Assembly (NCBI RefSeq): GCF_012911975.1
Contig: NZ_SMDQ01000002.1
Coordinates: forward strand, 1-64,000
Length of the DNA: 64,000 nucleotides
Reading direction: 5' to 3'
From: Nodosilinea sp. P-1105
GTDB taxonomy: Bacteria; Cyanobacteriota; Cyanobacteriia; Phormidesmidales; Phormidesmidaceae
The notes under the pieces are model-generated. The model was not told the origin of the DNA, did no database searches, and saw only the letters and a program-made list of their open reading frames with translations. The position numbers and the translations under genes were made by a program. Positions 9,100-17,778 of the stretch are shown here, one piece after another; the first letter of the stretch is position 1, and every line of letters starts with the position of its first letter.

Positions 9100-9141
9100 A
9101 GCGTAAGCAACCAGGTCCTGACAAGCTGTATTAAGAGATAC
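9100..9141 (-). promoter_or_regulatory. NtcA-type activated promoter for osmC
   Basis: GTATCTCTTAATAC on the minus strand (9141-9128) fits the NtcA consensus GTA-N8-TAC exactly. It is followed after 22 nt by TACGCT (9105-9100), which fits the TA-N3-T -10 element at the spacing known for class II NtcA promoters. The site is palindromic, but toward the nitrilase no -10 stands at the right distance. The rest of 9142-9646 contains no gene that I recognise; a 74-codon open frame at 9227-9451 (minus) has no family resemblance I can name. Confidence 0.6.
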
Positions 9142-9646
9142 AGAATCAATCAAGTGGGGCTCGGCTTTATGGATATTATGTTGAGCTCCGCATAGCATCC
9201 AGGGCGGTGACCCTAGTCAGACATCTCTAGTGACACTGCTCTAATGACACTGCGTTTCGTTGAATAACGCAGTTTGTCCAATAAACTCTCCAGAAATTCG
9301 AGCCATTCTTAATGTGACCTGCTATGATGGCTGAGTTAGGTTGACAGGGGCAAATACTTTCCATTTGCCATTTGGGCTTATCCTGCAACCGTCGAACACT
9401 GGTCATAGGCAAAGACTGGTCACGCACAAAGCTTTTCTGATGTGTTAGCAATAGGTCGCTTCGGTCCGAGGTAGGCGCCCATCATAGTGCTGCTGGGACC
9501 AACGCTGCGAGTTCTGTTCCAAGGTCACTGGCTTTAGGGAGCAAGGACGTTGGGGTTTGTCGTTGAGCGGCGTAGTTCTGTTCAACCAGTCTTTCTTGAT
9601 TCGAGTTTTGCGCTGTTCTGTATTTGTTCACTCTTAAAATTGAGCT

Positions 9647-10666
9647 ATGGATTATTCCAAAAATGTTCGAGCAGCAGCGGTACAAATCAGCCCGGTGCTG
9701 TTTAGTCGAGACGGCACTACTGAAAAAGTGCTCAATGCCATTGCCGCTGCAGCCAAGGAGGGGGTGCAACTGCTGGTTTTTCCAGAGACCTTTATTCCCT
9801 ATTACCCCTATTTCTCATTTATTGAACCACCCGTGAAGATGGGGAAGGCCCATCTCAAGCTGTATGAAGAAGCTGTAACCGTGCCCGGTCCCGTCGTCGA
9901 TGCAGTCAGTCGGGCAGCGCGTTCTTACAACATGGTGGTGGTCCTGGGAGTGAACGAGCGAGATGGCGGCTCGATTTACAATACCCAACTGATCTTTGAT
10001 GCCGATGGCACCCTGTTGCACAAACGGCGAAAAATTTCGCCCACTTACCATGAACGCATGGTTTGGGGCCAGGGGGACGGGGCTGGTCTACAGGCCCTGG
10101 ATACGGCGGTTGGTCGCCTTGGTAGCCTGGCCTGCTGGGAACATTACAACCCTCTGGCCCGGTATTGTCTGATGGCCCAGCATGAGCAAATTCACTGCAG
10201 CCAGTTTCCAGGTTCAATGGTGGGCCAAATTTTTGCTGATCAGATGGAGGTGACCATTCGCCATCATGCGCTGGAATCAGGCTGCTTTGTAGTCAACTCT
10301 ACGGGCTGGTTGACACCAGAGCAAAAGGCGCAGATCACTACCGATGAGGCGTCCCATAAATTTCTTAGCGGTGGCTGCTTTACCGCCATCATTAATCCGA
10401 GGGGGGAGATTTTAGGGACTCCGATTACTGAAGGCGAAGGAATGGCAATTGCCGATCTCGATTTTTCTCTAATTTTTAACCGCAAGCGGATGATGGACTC
10501 TGTGGGTCATTATGCCCGTCCTGACCTGTTGCAGCTTCAGGTTAACCAGCAGGCCTGGTCTGTGATGGAGCCCATGACTCAGCCACAACCTTCTCCGGAG
10601 GTGACGACGCTAGTGAGCCCTGCGCCAGATAGCTCTTTGCCTGAACCGATATCCTCCGAGCCTTAA
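9647..10666 (+). CDS. nitrilase of the Sll0784/Nit1 (NitC) family
   Basis: The 339-residue carbon-nitrogen hydrolase has its catalytic triad in place: E47 in VFPETF, K129 in [12 protein letters not shown] and C163 in LACWEHYNP. It hydrolyses nitriles to acid and ammonia. The sequence matches the Sll0784-type nitrilases that define the Nit1C gene cluster, known from nitrogen-starvation studies in Synechocystis and from cyanide assimilation in Pseudomonas. The extra proline/serine-rich C-terminal 35 residues look non-catalytic. A radical SAM gene of the same cluster follows after 131 bp on the same strand. The leader region is 580 bp long and shared with osmC. Confidence 0.93.
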   Translation: MDYSKNVRAAAVQISPVLFSRDGTTEKVLNAIAAAAKEGVQLLVFPETFIPYYPYFSFIEPPVKMGKAHLKLYEEAVTVPGPVVDAVSRAARSYNMVVVLGVNERDGGSIYNTQLIFDADGTLLHKRRKISPTYHERMVWGQGDGAGLQALDTAVGRLGSLACWEHYNPLARYCLMAQHEQIHCSQFPGSMVGQIFADQMEVTIRHHALESGCFVVNSTGWLTPEQKAQITTDEASHKFLSGGCFTAIINPRGEILGTPITEGEGMAIADLDFSLIFNRKRMMDSVGHYARPDLLQLQVNQQAWSVMEPMTQPQPSPEVTTLVSPAPDSSLPEPISSEP

Positions 10667-10797
10667 TCTGAAACGGGTCAGCCTTCTGGTGTTGGTTCGA
10701 AGTAAACCTGAGCACAAACAACAGGCGTGACCATCCTCTTCATCAATCCAATTCTGATACTGAGTTCATTGTGTAAGCTAGACAACCCATTGCCATC

Positions 10798-11883
10798 ATG
10801 GAACACCAACGTTTGATTACAGAATTGCAAACCCATGGCCTCAAATTGCATGCTGCCTCTCCAGGTGTTGCCGGGCGCAAGGGCGGTGCCGGTCCTTCGG
10901 ACCACAAAGCCATTACCATCGATGGCACTACGGTAATGGTGCCGATTTACACGGGTACTGCCAGTCAGTCGCCCTATGCGCTAGCATCTCACGCTGCAGA
11001 TGAGAATAATCTCACCTATCACCAGCAGCCCATCCAATCGATTGAGTTTCCAAAACAGCCCCGGTTTTATCGCCTCTCTACCAGTGATGGCACTCCCTAC
11101 TGGAAAATTGCTCTACTCCATAGCCATGATGTACTGGCTACCACTGTCCAGCAAACTTGTATGCGATACCGGGACGAAGCTACGGCCTGCCAGTTTTGTG
11201 CCATTGAAAAGTCCCTGACTAGCGATCGCACAATTGCCAGAAAAACCCCTGAGCAACTTGCAGAGGTTGCTGAAGCAGCAGTGCGGCTGGATGGGGTCAA
11301 GCACATGATCATGACGACAGGGACTCCTAATACGAAGGATCGGGGAGCCGCCTATTTGAGTGACTGTGCCCGGGCCATTAAAGCTCGAGTGCCCATACCG
11401 ATTCAGGCGCAGTGTGAGCCGCCGGATGACTTTGCCTGGTTCAGTCACATGAAAGCTGCTGGCATCGATAGTCTTGGAATGCATTTAGAAGCCGTGGATG
11501 AAGCGGTACGGTCTCGGATTATGCCAGGTAAAGCTGAGATCCCCGTATCCTATTACTTTGAAGCCTTTCAAGCTGCCGTTCAGGTATTTGGCTGGGGCCA
11601 GGTCAGTACTTATTTGCTCGCCGGTCTCGGGGATAGCCTTGAGACCCTGGTCACCACTAGTGAACACCTGATTCGTTTGGGCGTTTACCCCTTCGTGGTG
11701 CCCTTCGTGCCCATCTCGGAAACCTCCTTGGCCCACCATCCTGCCCCCAGTGCTGATTTTATGTTTGCACTCTATCAACAAGTAGGGAGCCTGCTAAAAG
11801 CTGCCGGGATGACCTCAGACCAGATCAACGCAGGATGTGCGAAATGTGGGGCTTGTTCAGCCCTCTCGACCTTCGAGCGTTAA
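10798..11883 (+). CDS. radical SAM protein, MSMEG_0568/Sll0785 family (Nit1C)
   Basis: The 361-residue protein has the cluster-binding cysteines in TCMRYRDEATACQFCAIE (C-x8-C-x2-C, an unusual spacing characteristic of this family). It also has GRKGGAGPSDHKAI near the N-terminus and a cysteine-rich tail, GCAKCGACSAL, that could bind a second Fe-S cluster. The reaction is unknown. The family occurs almost only beside the nitrilase and GNAT of Nit1C clusters, as here. A 13-bp perfect hairpin begins four bases after the stop. Confidence 0.92.
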   Translation: MEHQRLITELQTHGLKLHAASPGVAGRKGGAGPSDHKAITIDGTTVMVPIYTGTASQSPYALASHAADENNLTYHQQPIQSIEFPKQPRFYRLSTSDGTPYWKIALLHSHDVLATTVQQTCMRYRDEATACQFCAIEKSLTSDRTIARKTPEQLAEVAEAAVRLDGVKHMIMTTGTPNTKDRGAAYLSDCARAIKARVPIPIQAQCEPPDDFAWFSHMKAAGIDSLGMHLEAVDEAVRSRIMPGKAEIPVSYYFEAFQAAVQVFGWGQVSTYLLAGLGDSLETLVTTSEHLIRLGVYPFVVPFVPISETSLAHHPAPSADFMFALYQQVGSLLKAAGMTSDQINAGCAKCGACSALSTFER

Positions 11884-11886
11884 TTT

Positions 11887-11923
11887 CAGGAAAGATAGCC
11901 TCTAGTGGGAGCTATCTTTCCTG
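11887..11923 (+). terminator. hairpin after the radical SAM gene
   Basis: CAGGAAAGATAGC (11887-11899) and GCTATCTTTCCTG (11911-11923) are perfect complements with an 11-nt loop, starting just after the TAA. There is no U-run, so it is either a rho-type or mRNA-stabilising structure rather than a classical terminator. Confidence 0.6.
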
Positions 11924-11964
11924 AGGACAGTTCAGCCGTGAATTTGGGAAAATAAGAACTGTAT

Positions 11965-11983
11965 TATCCCAAGGGTTGGGATA
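11965..11983 (+). promoter_or_regulatory. palindrome upstream of the TetR gene, possible operator
   Basis: TATCCCAA-GGG-TTGGGATA is a perfect 8+3+8 palindrome 66 bp before the tetR ATG, followed by TTTTTT. Position fits an autoregulatory TetR operator. The T-run also allows it to be the terminator of the nitrilase-radical SAM transcript. Confidence 0.5.
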
Positions 11984-12049
11984 TTTTTTGATCACAGCCG
12001 TCATTTATCATAGTCATTTATCATAACCGACATTATATTCGAGTTAACC

Positions 12050-12688
12050 ATGGTAAACCTCAAACGTACCCGGGAAGATATCCTGGAATCGGTGATTGAT
12101 ACCGTTCACCGTCATGGATTAACGGCTACTGGGCTCAGCAAGTTATTTCATCTCAGTGGTGCTTCCTCTGGTAGCTTCTATAATTATTTTTCATCCAAAC
12201 AGGACCTGGGCCATGCGCTCATTGATTTTGAATGGGAAAAGTTGAAAGCGAATGTTCTCGATCCGGCGACAGAACGCTACGAATCGCCGATTGATCAACT
12301 GTTCTGGATTCTGGATAGGCTGGAGCAAAAACAGCACAAAGACCCCTTCTGTGGGGGATGTCTCCTAGGCAATTTAATTGTTGATCTCGTAGAACAGGAT
12401 GCAAGTTTTCGAGATCATTTAGCCCAGGTTTTTAACCAATGGGAAGCTGCGATCGCAGAACGATTCGTCCAAGCCCAGGAACAGCTCATCCCCAATATTG
12501 ACTCAATGCTGCTGGCGAGACAGATTATGACTGTACTGGAAGGAGCCATGCTGATGGGTAAGTTGCACCAGGACACCAATCGTCTTCGTGAAGGGTTTGA
12601 TGTTGCCCGTCAATTAATCCGGCAGGCCATGAAAGAACCTGCATCGCTGGCTGAGAGTGCAGCAGCAGACCCCGAGAGCAAACGCTGA
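12050..12688 (+). CDS. TetR/AcrR family transcriptional regulator
   Basis: The 212-residue protein has an N-terminal helix-turn-helix (LSKLFHLSGASSGSFYNYFSSKQDLG, about 28-55) and a helical ligand/dimer domain with a TetR_C-type stretch (GGCLLGNLIVDLVEQDASFRDHL). It sits inside the nitrilase locus, so it probably controls those genes in response to a small effector; the effector is unknown. Its last 79 bp overlap the 3' end of the glycosyltransferase gene read from the opposite strand. A perfect palindrome lies upstream at 11965-11983. Confidence 0.9.
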   Translation: MVNLKRTREDILESVIDTVHRHGLTATGLSKLFHLSGASSGSFYNYFSSKQDLGHALIDFEWEKLKANVLDPATERYESPIDQLFWILDRLEQKQHKDPFCGGCLLGNLIVDLVEQDASFRDHLAQVFNQWEAAIAERFVQAQEQLIPNIDSMLLARQIMTVLEGAMLMGKLHQDTNRLREGFDVARQLIRQAMKEPASLAESAAADPESKR

Positions 12689-13806
12689 TAAGCCAGGACA
12701 TGCTGTTGGGCTGAGGCCTGCCAGGTATAGTGGGGTAAAATCGCACGGCTATGATAAATCAGGTCCTGGGCCTGATTTGGGTTCGCTGCCATCACCATAG
12801 CCCTGGTCAGATCAGGGATAGAAGTAGGTGTCACGAAAAGCGCCTGGTGGGGGGCTAAAAATTCTGTAAACGGTGGTTCGTTAGCGGTAATCACCGGCAA
12901 TCCTACCGCGATTGCCTCCATGACAACCAAGCCCCATCCCTCCTTGACGGAGGGAAAACAAAACACATCTGCACTACGGTATAACCCGGGTAAAACGGCA
13001 TCGGGGACAACCCCAGGCAAAATTAAATCGGTGCCCACCGTCAGCCCAAGGGTGGTTACTCGCTGGAAAAACTGATCCCGATAAGCCTGGTAATCAAACA
13101 AAGTTGCCCCTCCGGCAATAACCAACTGGGCCTGGGGGTGGTGGTGCTGGACCTGGGAAAATGCTTCTAGCAATCGCAGGGAATTTTTGCGGGGCTCAAT
13201 GCCCCCCACGGTTAGATAAATAGGAGAGCCCGTTAAGCCATAGGTGACTTTGATGTCGGCATCTATGCTCTGGGGCTGGTCGGTAAATCGCCGCTGGTCA
13301 ACCCCATTGACCACTCGTACTGCAGAGAGATGATAATCATTAGCTAAGGCCTGCTGCCAGCGATCACTAACACACAGGCATAAATCTGCCTGATAGATCG
13401 AGGTATCCTGGCATTGCTGCAAATAGGCACTGGCATAGTCTTCTACATGGTGAACCGTGCGCACCACATGGGGAACCAGCCCTCGCTGCCGCAGCTGTAC
13501 TAGGGCGTTTGCCCCAATGCAATCCTGGGCATGGTAGATGTCGTAGGTATCGTCTGCACTAGCCAACCCCGTCACGAATTCTTGAATTCTCTGGGCAATC
13601 AGGCCGTCTATATCGGCAGGAGCTGGACTTGCCGGAATCTGGTACAGGGGGCAGGGTAAGAAGCGCTCTATGTCCTGACCATCTTTATCGAGGGCGTAGA
13701 TAGCCACCTGATGGCCGAGATGATGCAGCGCCGTTGCCAATTCCCAGGTATGAACGACACTCCCTCGGGGTTTGGTGGAATAGGTCAGTAAGGCAATTTT
13801 CATCAC
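12610..13806 (-). CDS. glycosyltransferase, MSMEG_0565 family (Nit1C)
   Basis: The 398-residue GT-B fold enzyme (family 4 type) has N-terminal LLTYSTKPRGSVVHTWELA, a nucleotide-sugar domain with VGGIEPRKNSLRLLEAF, and the E-x7-E region FPSVKEGWGLVVMEAIAVG. The start motif and gene context match the MSMEG_0565-type glycosyltransferase found in nitrile-assimilation clusters. The sugar acceptor is unknown. It lies 69 bp downstream of the GNAT gene on the same strand, probably one transcript. The C-terminal 26 codons are antisense to the end of tetR. Confidence 0.9.
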   Translation of the reverse strand: MMKIALLTYSTKPRGSVVHTWELATALHHLGHQVAIYALDKDGQDIERFLPCPLYQIPASPAPADIDGLIAQRIQEFVTGLASADDTYDIYHAQDCIGANALVQLRQRGLVPHVVRTVHHVEDYASAYLQQCQDTSIYQADLCLCVSDRWQQALANDYHLSAVRVVNGVDQRRFTDQPQSIDADIKVTYGLTGSPIYLTVGGIEPRKNSLRLLEAFSQVQHHHPQAQLVIAGGATLFDYQAYRDQFFQRVTTLGLTVGTDLILPGVVPDAVLPGLYRSADVFCFPSVKEGWGLVVMEAIAVGLPVITANEPPFTEFLAPHQALFVTPTSIPDLTRAMVMAANPNQAQDLIYHSRAILPHYTWQASAQQHVLAYQRLLSGSAAALSASDAGSFMACRIN

Positions 13807-13875
13807 AACAATTGCATGTGTATTAAAAGTGTCATGGGAACCAATACATGACTTCCACCATCGGCAATGATTGGT

Positions 13876-14394
13876 TCAGGCCATCTGGAGCGGAGACACC
13901 GCTAAGGGAGGACGCTCCTCATTGCCAGGAGGATAAAAGTCCAGGTCGGCTTCCATCAAATGATGGGGATGATCGCGCACTACAATTTCATTTAGAGTTT
14001 CCCAATGCAGCCGCCGAAAGAAACGCACGTTTTGGAGTTGTACCGTAGCGAGAAAGCGATCGCAGCCCCAGCCGTTAGCCGTTGTCACCGCCTTCTGGAT
14101 CAATCCTTTACCAATGCGCCCCACCCGACGATAGTTGGGGTGAACACCCAGGCGTCCGCCATACCATAGGCGGGGTTGAGCTTCATAGATACGCACCACT
14201 CCTACCACCGACTGGCTAGCCGGGGCATCATGGTCAACCGCAATAATGGGGTAAGCAAGCCGGTCAATATCATCTTCGTCATCGACAACAAATAAACCTT
14301 GCTCCTCACAAAAAATTTCTCGCCTCAGTTGATAGTAGGCCTCAACCTGCTTAGGTGAACGGGCCAACTCAAAACTATAGCGATCAATAGCCAT
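13876..14394 (-). CDS. GNAT acetyltransferase, MSMEG_0567/Sll0786 family (Nit1C)
   Basis: I start it at the ATG at 14394 because GGAGG stands 8 bases before it; an upstream ATG at 14412 overlaps that ribosome site. The 172-residue protein has the GNAT acetyl-CoA loop GRLGVHPNYRRVGRIGKGLI and the family's hallmark REIFCEEQGLF. Sll0786-type acetyltransferases respond to nitrogen starvation, and their substrate is not known. It is encoded between the binding protein and the glycosyltransferase, all on the minus strand. Confidence 0.92.
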   Translation of the reverse strand: MAIDRYSFELARSPKQVEAYYQLRREIFCEEQGLFVVDDEDDIDRLAYPIIAVDHDAPASQSVVGVVRIYEAQPRLWYGGRLGVHPNYRRVGRIGKGLIQKAVTTANGWGCDRFLATVQLQNVRFFRRLHWETLNEIVVRDHPHHLMEADLDFYPPGNEERPPLAVSPLQMA

Positions 14395-14580
14395 CAGCAA
14401 TACCTCCAACACGCAAAAAATCTGAGGTCTAACTCAACTAGGCCTTAATAGTCCTCTCTTAGCCTCACCTTTGCCACCAGGGTAATTGTCGATGCGCTAA
14501 GACCAGACGATACGCCTTACCTAACAATCGGGGAAGAGATAAACAGTTCCCCATGACGTTCTATAGGGCATTATCAATGT

Positions 14581-16197
14581 TTAAATCCCAAACTTCTCTT
14601 TTTGTGCTTTAAGATAAGTCTCAGGTTGAGTAGGATCAAACTCCCCATGCTTGAGACTTTCTACTCGCTTTAGCTCCTGAGGAGCATCAATACCCAACTC
14701 TTCTGAAAGCTCTCTTGCTAAGTCAGTAAGAAAAACTTCCTGACTAATTTCATCATAATTAGCTTTCTCCGTGGGCATATATCCCCACCGTACTAATTGG
14801 GTAGAAATCCAACTGGAAAAGCTTTTCCAAGGATAAGGATCAAAATAAATGCGATCGGGTTCATTGAAAACGTTCCCCTGTCCATCCTCAAAATCACCAG
14901 TCATCACAGCTTCTAACACTTCGACTGGCTGATTTAAATACTCTCTGGGTGCAATTGCTGCTGCAATCTCACGACGATTCGCCGGGTTATTCGCATAGGC
15001 AGCCCCATCAATAATGGCCTTATTAACCGCCCTGAATGTGTTGGGATGCTGATCAATCCAGTCTTGACCTGCAACAAAAGCACAGCAGGGATGTCCTGGC
15101 CATAAATCCTTAGTCAAAATATGGATAAACCCAATGTCTTCAAATACAACCCGTTGGGTAAAGTTATCAGGCAGAATAAATGCATCAATTTGACCTGTAG
15201 ACATTTGGGCAATGGCATCTGGGGGTGGTAACACCAGTAAACGGACGTCTTGATCAGGATCTAATCCACCGGATGCCAGATAGTAACGCAACAGCAAATT
15301 ATGGTTGGAATAGTCGAAAGGAATACCAATGGTCATACCAGCAAAGTCGGCGGGACCATTCACCTTTCCTAAATGCTTTTTAGCAACAGCAATACCTTGG
15401 CCATTGTTATTTTCGATACTAGCTAATCTCATCGGAAAAGCAGTTGATCCTAAACCCAGAGAGATCGAAATGGGCATAGGAGCTAACATATGAAATGCAT
15501 CTAGCTCACCAGCAATTGCCGCATCCCGAACAACCGACCAACTCGCATACTTCATTAAATTGACATCGAGCCCATGACGTTCATAAAAGCCTAGCGGCTC
15601 TGACATAATGATGGGCGTAGCACAGGTGATGGGTAAAAAAGCAATTTTCAGATCATTTTTTTCCAGATCGCCGGTAGTACCAGAGGTAGCTTCAGCATCA
15701 GGCACATTCGCTTCTGGTTGCTGTGCACAATTAGCCAGGCTTACCAAAGCTGCACCTACAGCGATATTTTGCAGGAACTTACGACGAGTAAACTGGCTTT
15801 TAATTTGGGCATCAGCAAAAAACTGTCCAGCCTTAGGTCCAAATGCTGCCGAAAAGGCTTCATCCAAGCCGCCTGCCAGTTTAATCAAGTCGAGGACAAG
15901 CTGCTCTCGTTTTGGTTTGCCCTGACCAGCCATTTTTATAAATAGGGCGGTACGTAAATCTGCCTCGGTAATGGTATTAGCTACAGCCAAAGCCTCTGGA
16001 CGATAAAGTCGCATCTTGACTAAATCATCCACCAGCTCTACTGGTTCTTGTGGCATACCTGCCAGTAGTGACTGATGAGTTTGGGCAGGATGAAAGCCGC
16101 CGCAAATAGAGCAACCTGACATCAAAGCATGATCAAGGTCTAAAGAGTAAGACCGTTTACCTGTGTCTTGCCTGGGAGAAGAAAGTTTTGTTGACAT
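14581..16197 (-). CDS. ABC transporter substrate-binding lipoprotein with long N-terminal extension
   Basis: The 538-residue protein has a C-terminal NrtA/CmpA/SsuA-like periplasmic domain (about 180-538; LKIAFLPITCATPIIMSEPLGFYERHG). Before it comes a twin-arginine-like FTRRKFLQN followed by a hydrophobic stretch and a lipobox-like SLANCAQQ at about residue 155. The first 135 residues are unusual: they carry a C-x2-C in SGCSICGGFHP and predicted helices. A signal sequence in the middle of the protein implies either a cytoplasmic extension that is cleaved, or a start codon further downstream. It presumably feeds the permease/ATPase at 4893-6643. An NtcA-type promoter lies about 500 bp upstream. 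Confidence 0.88.
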   Translation of the reverse strand: MSTKLSSPRQDTGKRSYSLDLDHALMSGCSICGGFHPAQTHQSLLAGMPQEPVELVDDLVKMRLYRPEALAVANTITEADLRTALFIKMAGQGKPKREQLVLDLIKLAGGLDEAFSAAFGPKAGQFFADAQIKSQFTRRKFLQNIAVGAALVSLANCAQQPEANVPDAEATSGTTGDLEKNDLKIAFLPITCATPIIMSEPLGFYERHGLDVNLMKYASWSVVRDAAIAGELDAFHMLAPMPISISLGLGSTAFPMRLASIENNNGQGIAVAKKHLGKVNGPADFAGMTIGIPFDYSNHNLLLRYYLASGGLDPDQDVRLLVLPPPDAIAQMSTGQIDAFILPDNFTQRVVFEDIGFIHILTKDLWPGHPCCAFVAGQDWIDQHPNTFRAVNKAIIDGAAYANNPANRREIAAAIAPREYLNQPVEVLEAVMTGDFEDGQGNVFNEPDRIYFDPYPWKSFSSWISTQLVRWGYMPTEKANYDEISQEVFLTDLARELSEELGIDAPQELKRVESLKHGEFDPTQPETYLKAQKEKFGI

Positions 16198-16686
16198 TAT
16201 AAGCTACTCCTAATTGCTAGGATATTGGATCACAAATTGATTTTTGCTCATACAGACAAAAGCATTTAACAATCCAGCAAAAAATCAAGCGGATTGCAAA
16301 TGTTGAAGACCCTGGCTTTCATGTAAGCTTTTGTCTTCATCAAACGTTGATTGACCAACTTCTTACCTACGACCTTGCATAACAACTCTACTGCTACAGA
16401 TCTTGGGAATGTATTGACACATCCAGAATCAGATTTGCATCCAACAAGCTAGACTCTCCCTAGGAAGGAGTTAAACTTTGTCGCCCATAGCAATTCTGAA
16501 GTCAGCATTTTTTGAACGATAAAAAATCCCTATCGGACTATCTCAGAGTCAATAGGATAGACCAAACCTAGCCAAGGAAGGGATCAGCCTTTCATTCAGG
16601 CAAAATCAACTAAGAGACATCTAATGACACCTGTTTGTGGTCAGTTAATTGCATTAATTACCAAAGTCTCCATCAACTTGACTCCT

Positions 16687-16728
16687 ATTAGAATGGTTAT
16701 TCCAAATCATTTTTGTAATCGTCGTTAC
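16687..16728 (-). promoter_or_regulatory. NtcA-type promoter upstream of the binding-protein gene
   Basis: GTAACGACGATTAC (16728-16715, minus strand) matches GTA-N8-TAC. After exactly 22 nt comes TCTAAT (16692-16687), five of six matches to TATAAT. The next gene in that direction is the binding protein, about 490 bp downstream. No gene on the plus strand could use it, because the gene at 16811 is convergent. The remaining bases of 16198-16810 hold no gene that I see. Confidence 0.5.
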
Positions 16729-16810
16729 CTTTAGTTGATTTCTGGGACAGATTTTCTGTTATCGCCTGATTACTCAGGCTAAAGACATGCTGTAGAGACG
16801 CAGAATCGGT

Positions 16811-17617
16811 CTATCGCCTTAACGGAACTAGCAGCATCCAGGGCAGTTGGGCCACCCGCAGGGTGTTCTGATACTCCGAGAGGCCAATGGTCATCCCCTG
16901 GTTGCCTTTGACCGAGCGGGCTCGATAGGTACCGAATAAGTAGTCCCACCAGGGCAGGTTAAACCCGTAGTTGCTGTTGGTTTCTTGAGGAATGACCGAG
17001 TGGTGGACCCGATGCATGTCGGGGGTGACGACAACCCAGCGCAATAGGCGATCCAGGGGATGGGATAAGCTGACGTTGCCATGGTTGAACATGGCGGTGG
17101 CATTCAGCAGCACCTCAAAGATGAGCACCGCCATTGGGGGCGCACCTAACAGGGCGATCGCCGCAACTTTTATCCCCATGGACAGAAAAATCTCGATGGG
17201 ATGAAATCGCAATCCAGTAGTGACATCAAAGTCGCGATCGGCATAGTGAACCTTGTGCAGCCGCCAGAGGGTGGGCAAGGCATGGAACATCACATGCTGC
17301 CAGTAAATCATCAGGTCCAGCGCCAGCACCGAGAGCAGGACCACCAGCCACCCCGGTAAATCCAGCAGGTTGAATAAGCCCCATCCCTGTTCAGCCGCGA
17401 TCGCCGCAAACCCCACCGCCGCCAGGGGAAAGACCGCCCGCAGCAGCACCGTATTCAGCACCACCAACCCCAGATTACTGCCCCACCGCAACGGCCTGGA
17501 CACGGACAGGCGACGGCTGGGGGCCAGCCGTTCCCAGAGAGCCATGATTCCTAAGATGCCGAAGAAGAAAACAGCGCGAATCAGCGGTTCTTGAGCCAGT
17601 AGGGTGTCTTCAAGCAT
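16811..17617 (-). CDS. sterol desaturase / fatty acid hydroxylase family protein
   Basis: The 268-residue integral membrane di-iron enzyme has a histidine cluster typical of the family: WQHVMFH, HKVHYAD, RFHP and HRVHHS. Several hydrophobic segments precede the first histidine. Members hydroxylate or desaturate lipids, including carotenoids and sterol-like compounds; the substrate cannot be read from the sequence. Its start overlaps the stop of a decayed rhodanese gene by eight bases. Confidence 0.9.
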   Translation of the reverse strand: MLEDTLLAQEPLIRAVFFFGILGIMALWERLAPSRRLSVSRPLRWGSNLGLVVLNTVLLRAVFPLAAVGFAAIAAEQGWGLFNLLDLPGWLVVLLSVLALDLMIYWQHVMFHALPTLWRLHKVHYADRDFDVTTGLRFHPIEIFLSMGIKVAAIALLGAPPMAVLIFEVLLNATAMFNHGNVSLSHPLDRLLRWVVVTPDMHRVHHSVIPQETNSNYGFNLPWWDYLFGTYRARSVKGNQGMTIGLSEYQNTLRVAQLPWMLLVPLRR

Positions 17618-17775
17618 GGTAGGTCTTTCCTCGATTCGGTACAGATGTTTGGATAGGAAATTGGTTTTGCTGCCAGTCGGTCATGCCGCCTTTGACCCCC
17701 CTCACCTGGGTAAAGCCGACACGCATCAACTATTTGGCCGCCTGACTGGAGCGGCGATCAGTACGACTTCTCAGG
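17610..17775 (-). pseudogene. C-terminal remnant of a rhodanese-like gene
   Basis: The minus strand reads RTDRRSSQAAK-stop-LMRVGFTQVRGVKGGMTDWQ, which is the end of a rhodanese domain (active-site side RSSQAA and the VKGGMTDW motif) broken by a TAG. The N-terminal half is missing. It lies between the intact ArsR-rhodanese gene and the desaturase gene. It may be the leftover of a second sulfurtransferase once in this operon. Confidence 0.75.
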
Positions 17776-17778
17776 CCT

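Noticed and set aside
9227-9451. 74-codon frame between osmC and nitrilase as a transposase remnant
   Set aside because: No terminal inverted repeats, no DDE residues and no family resemblance that I can name.
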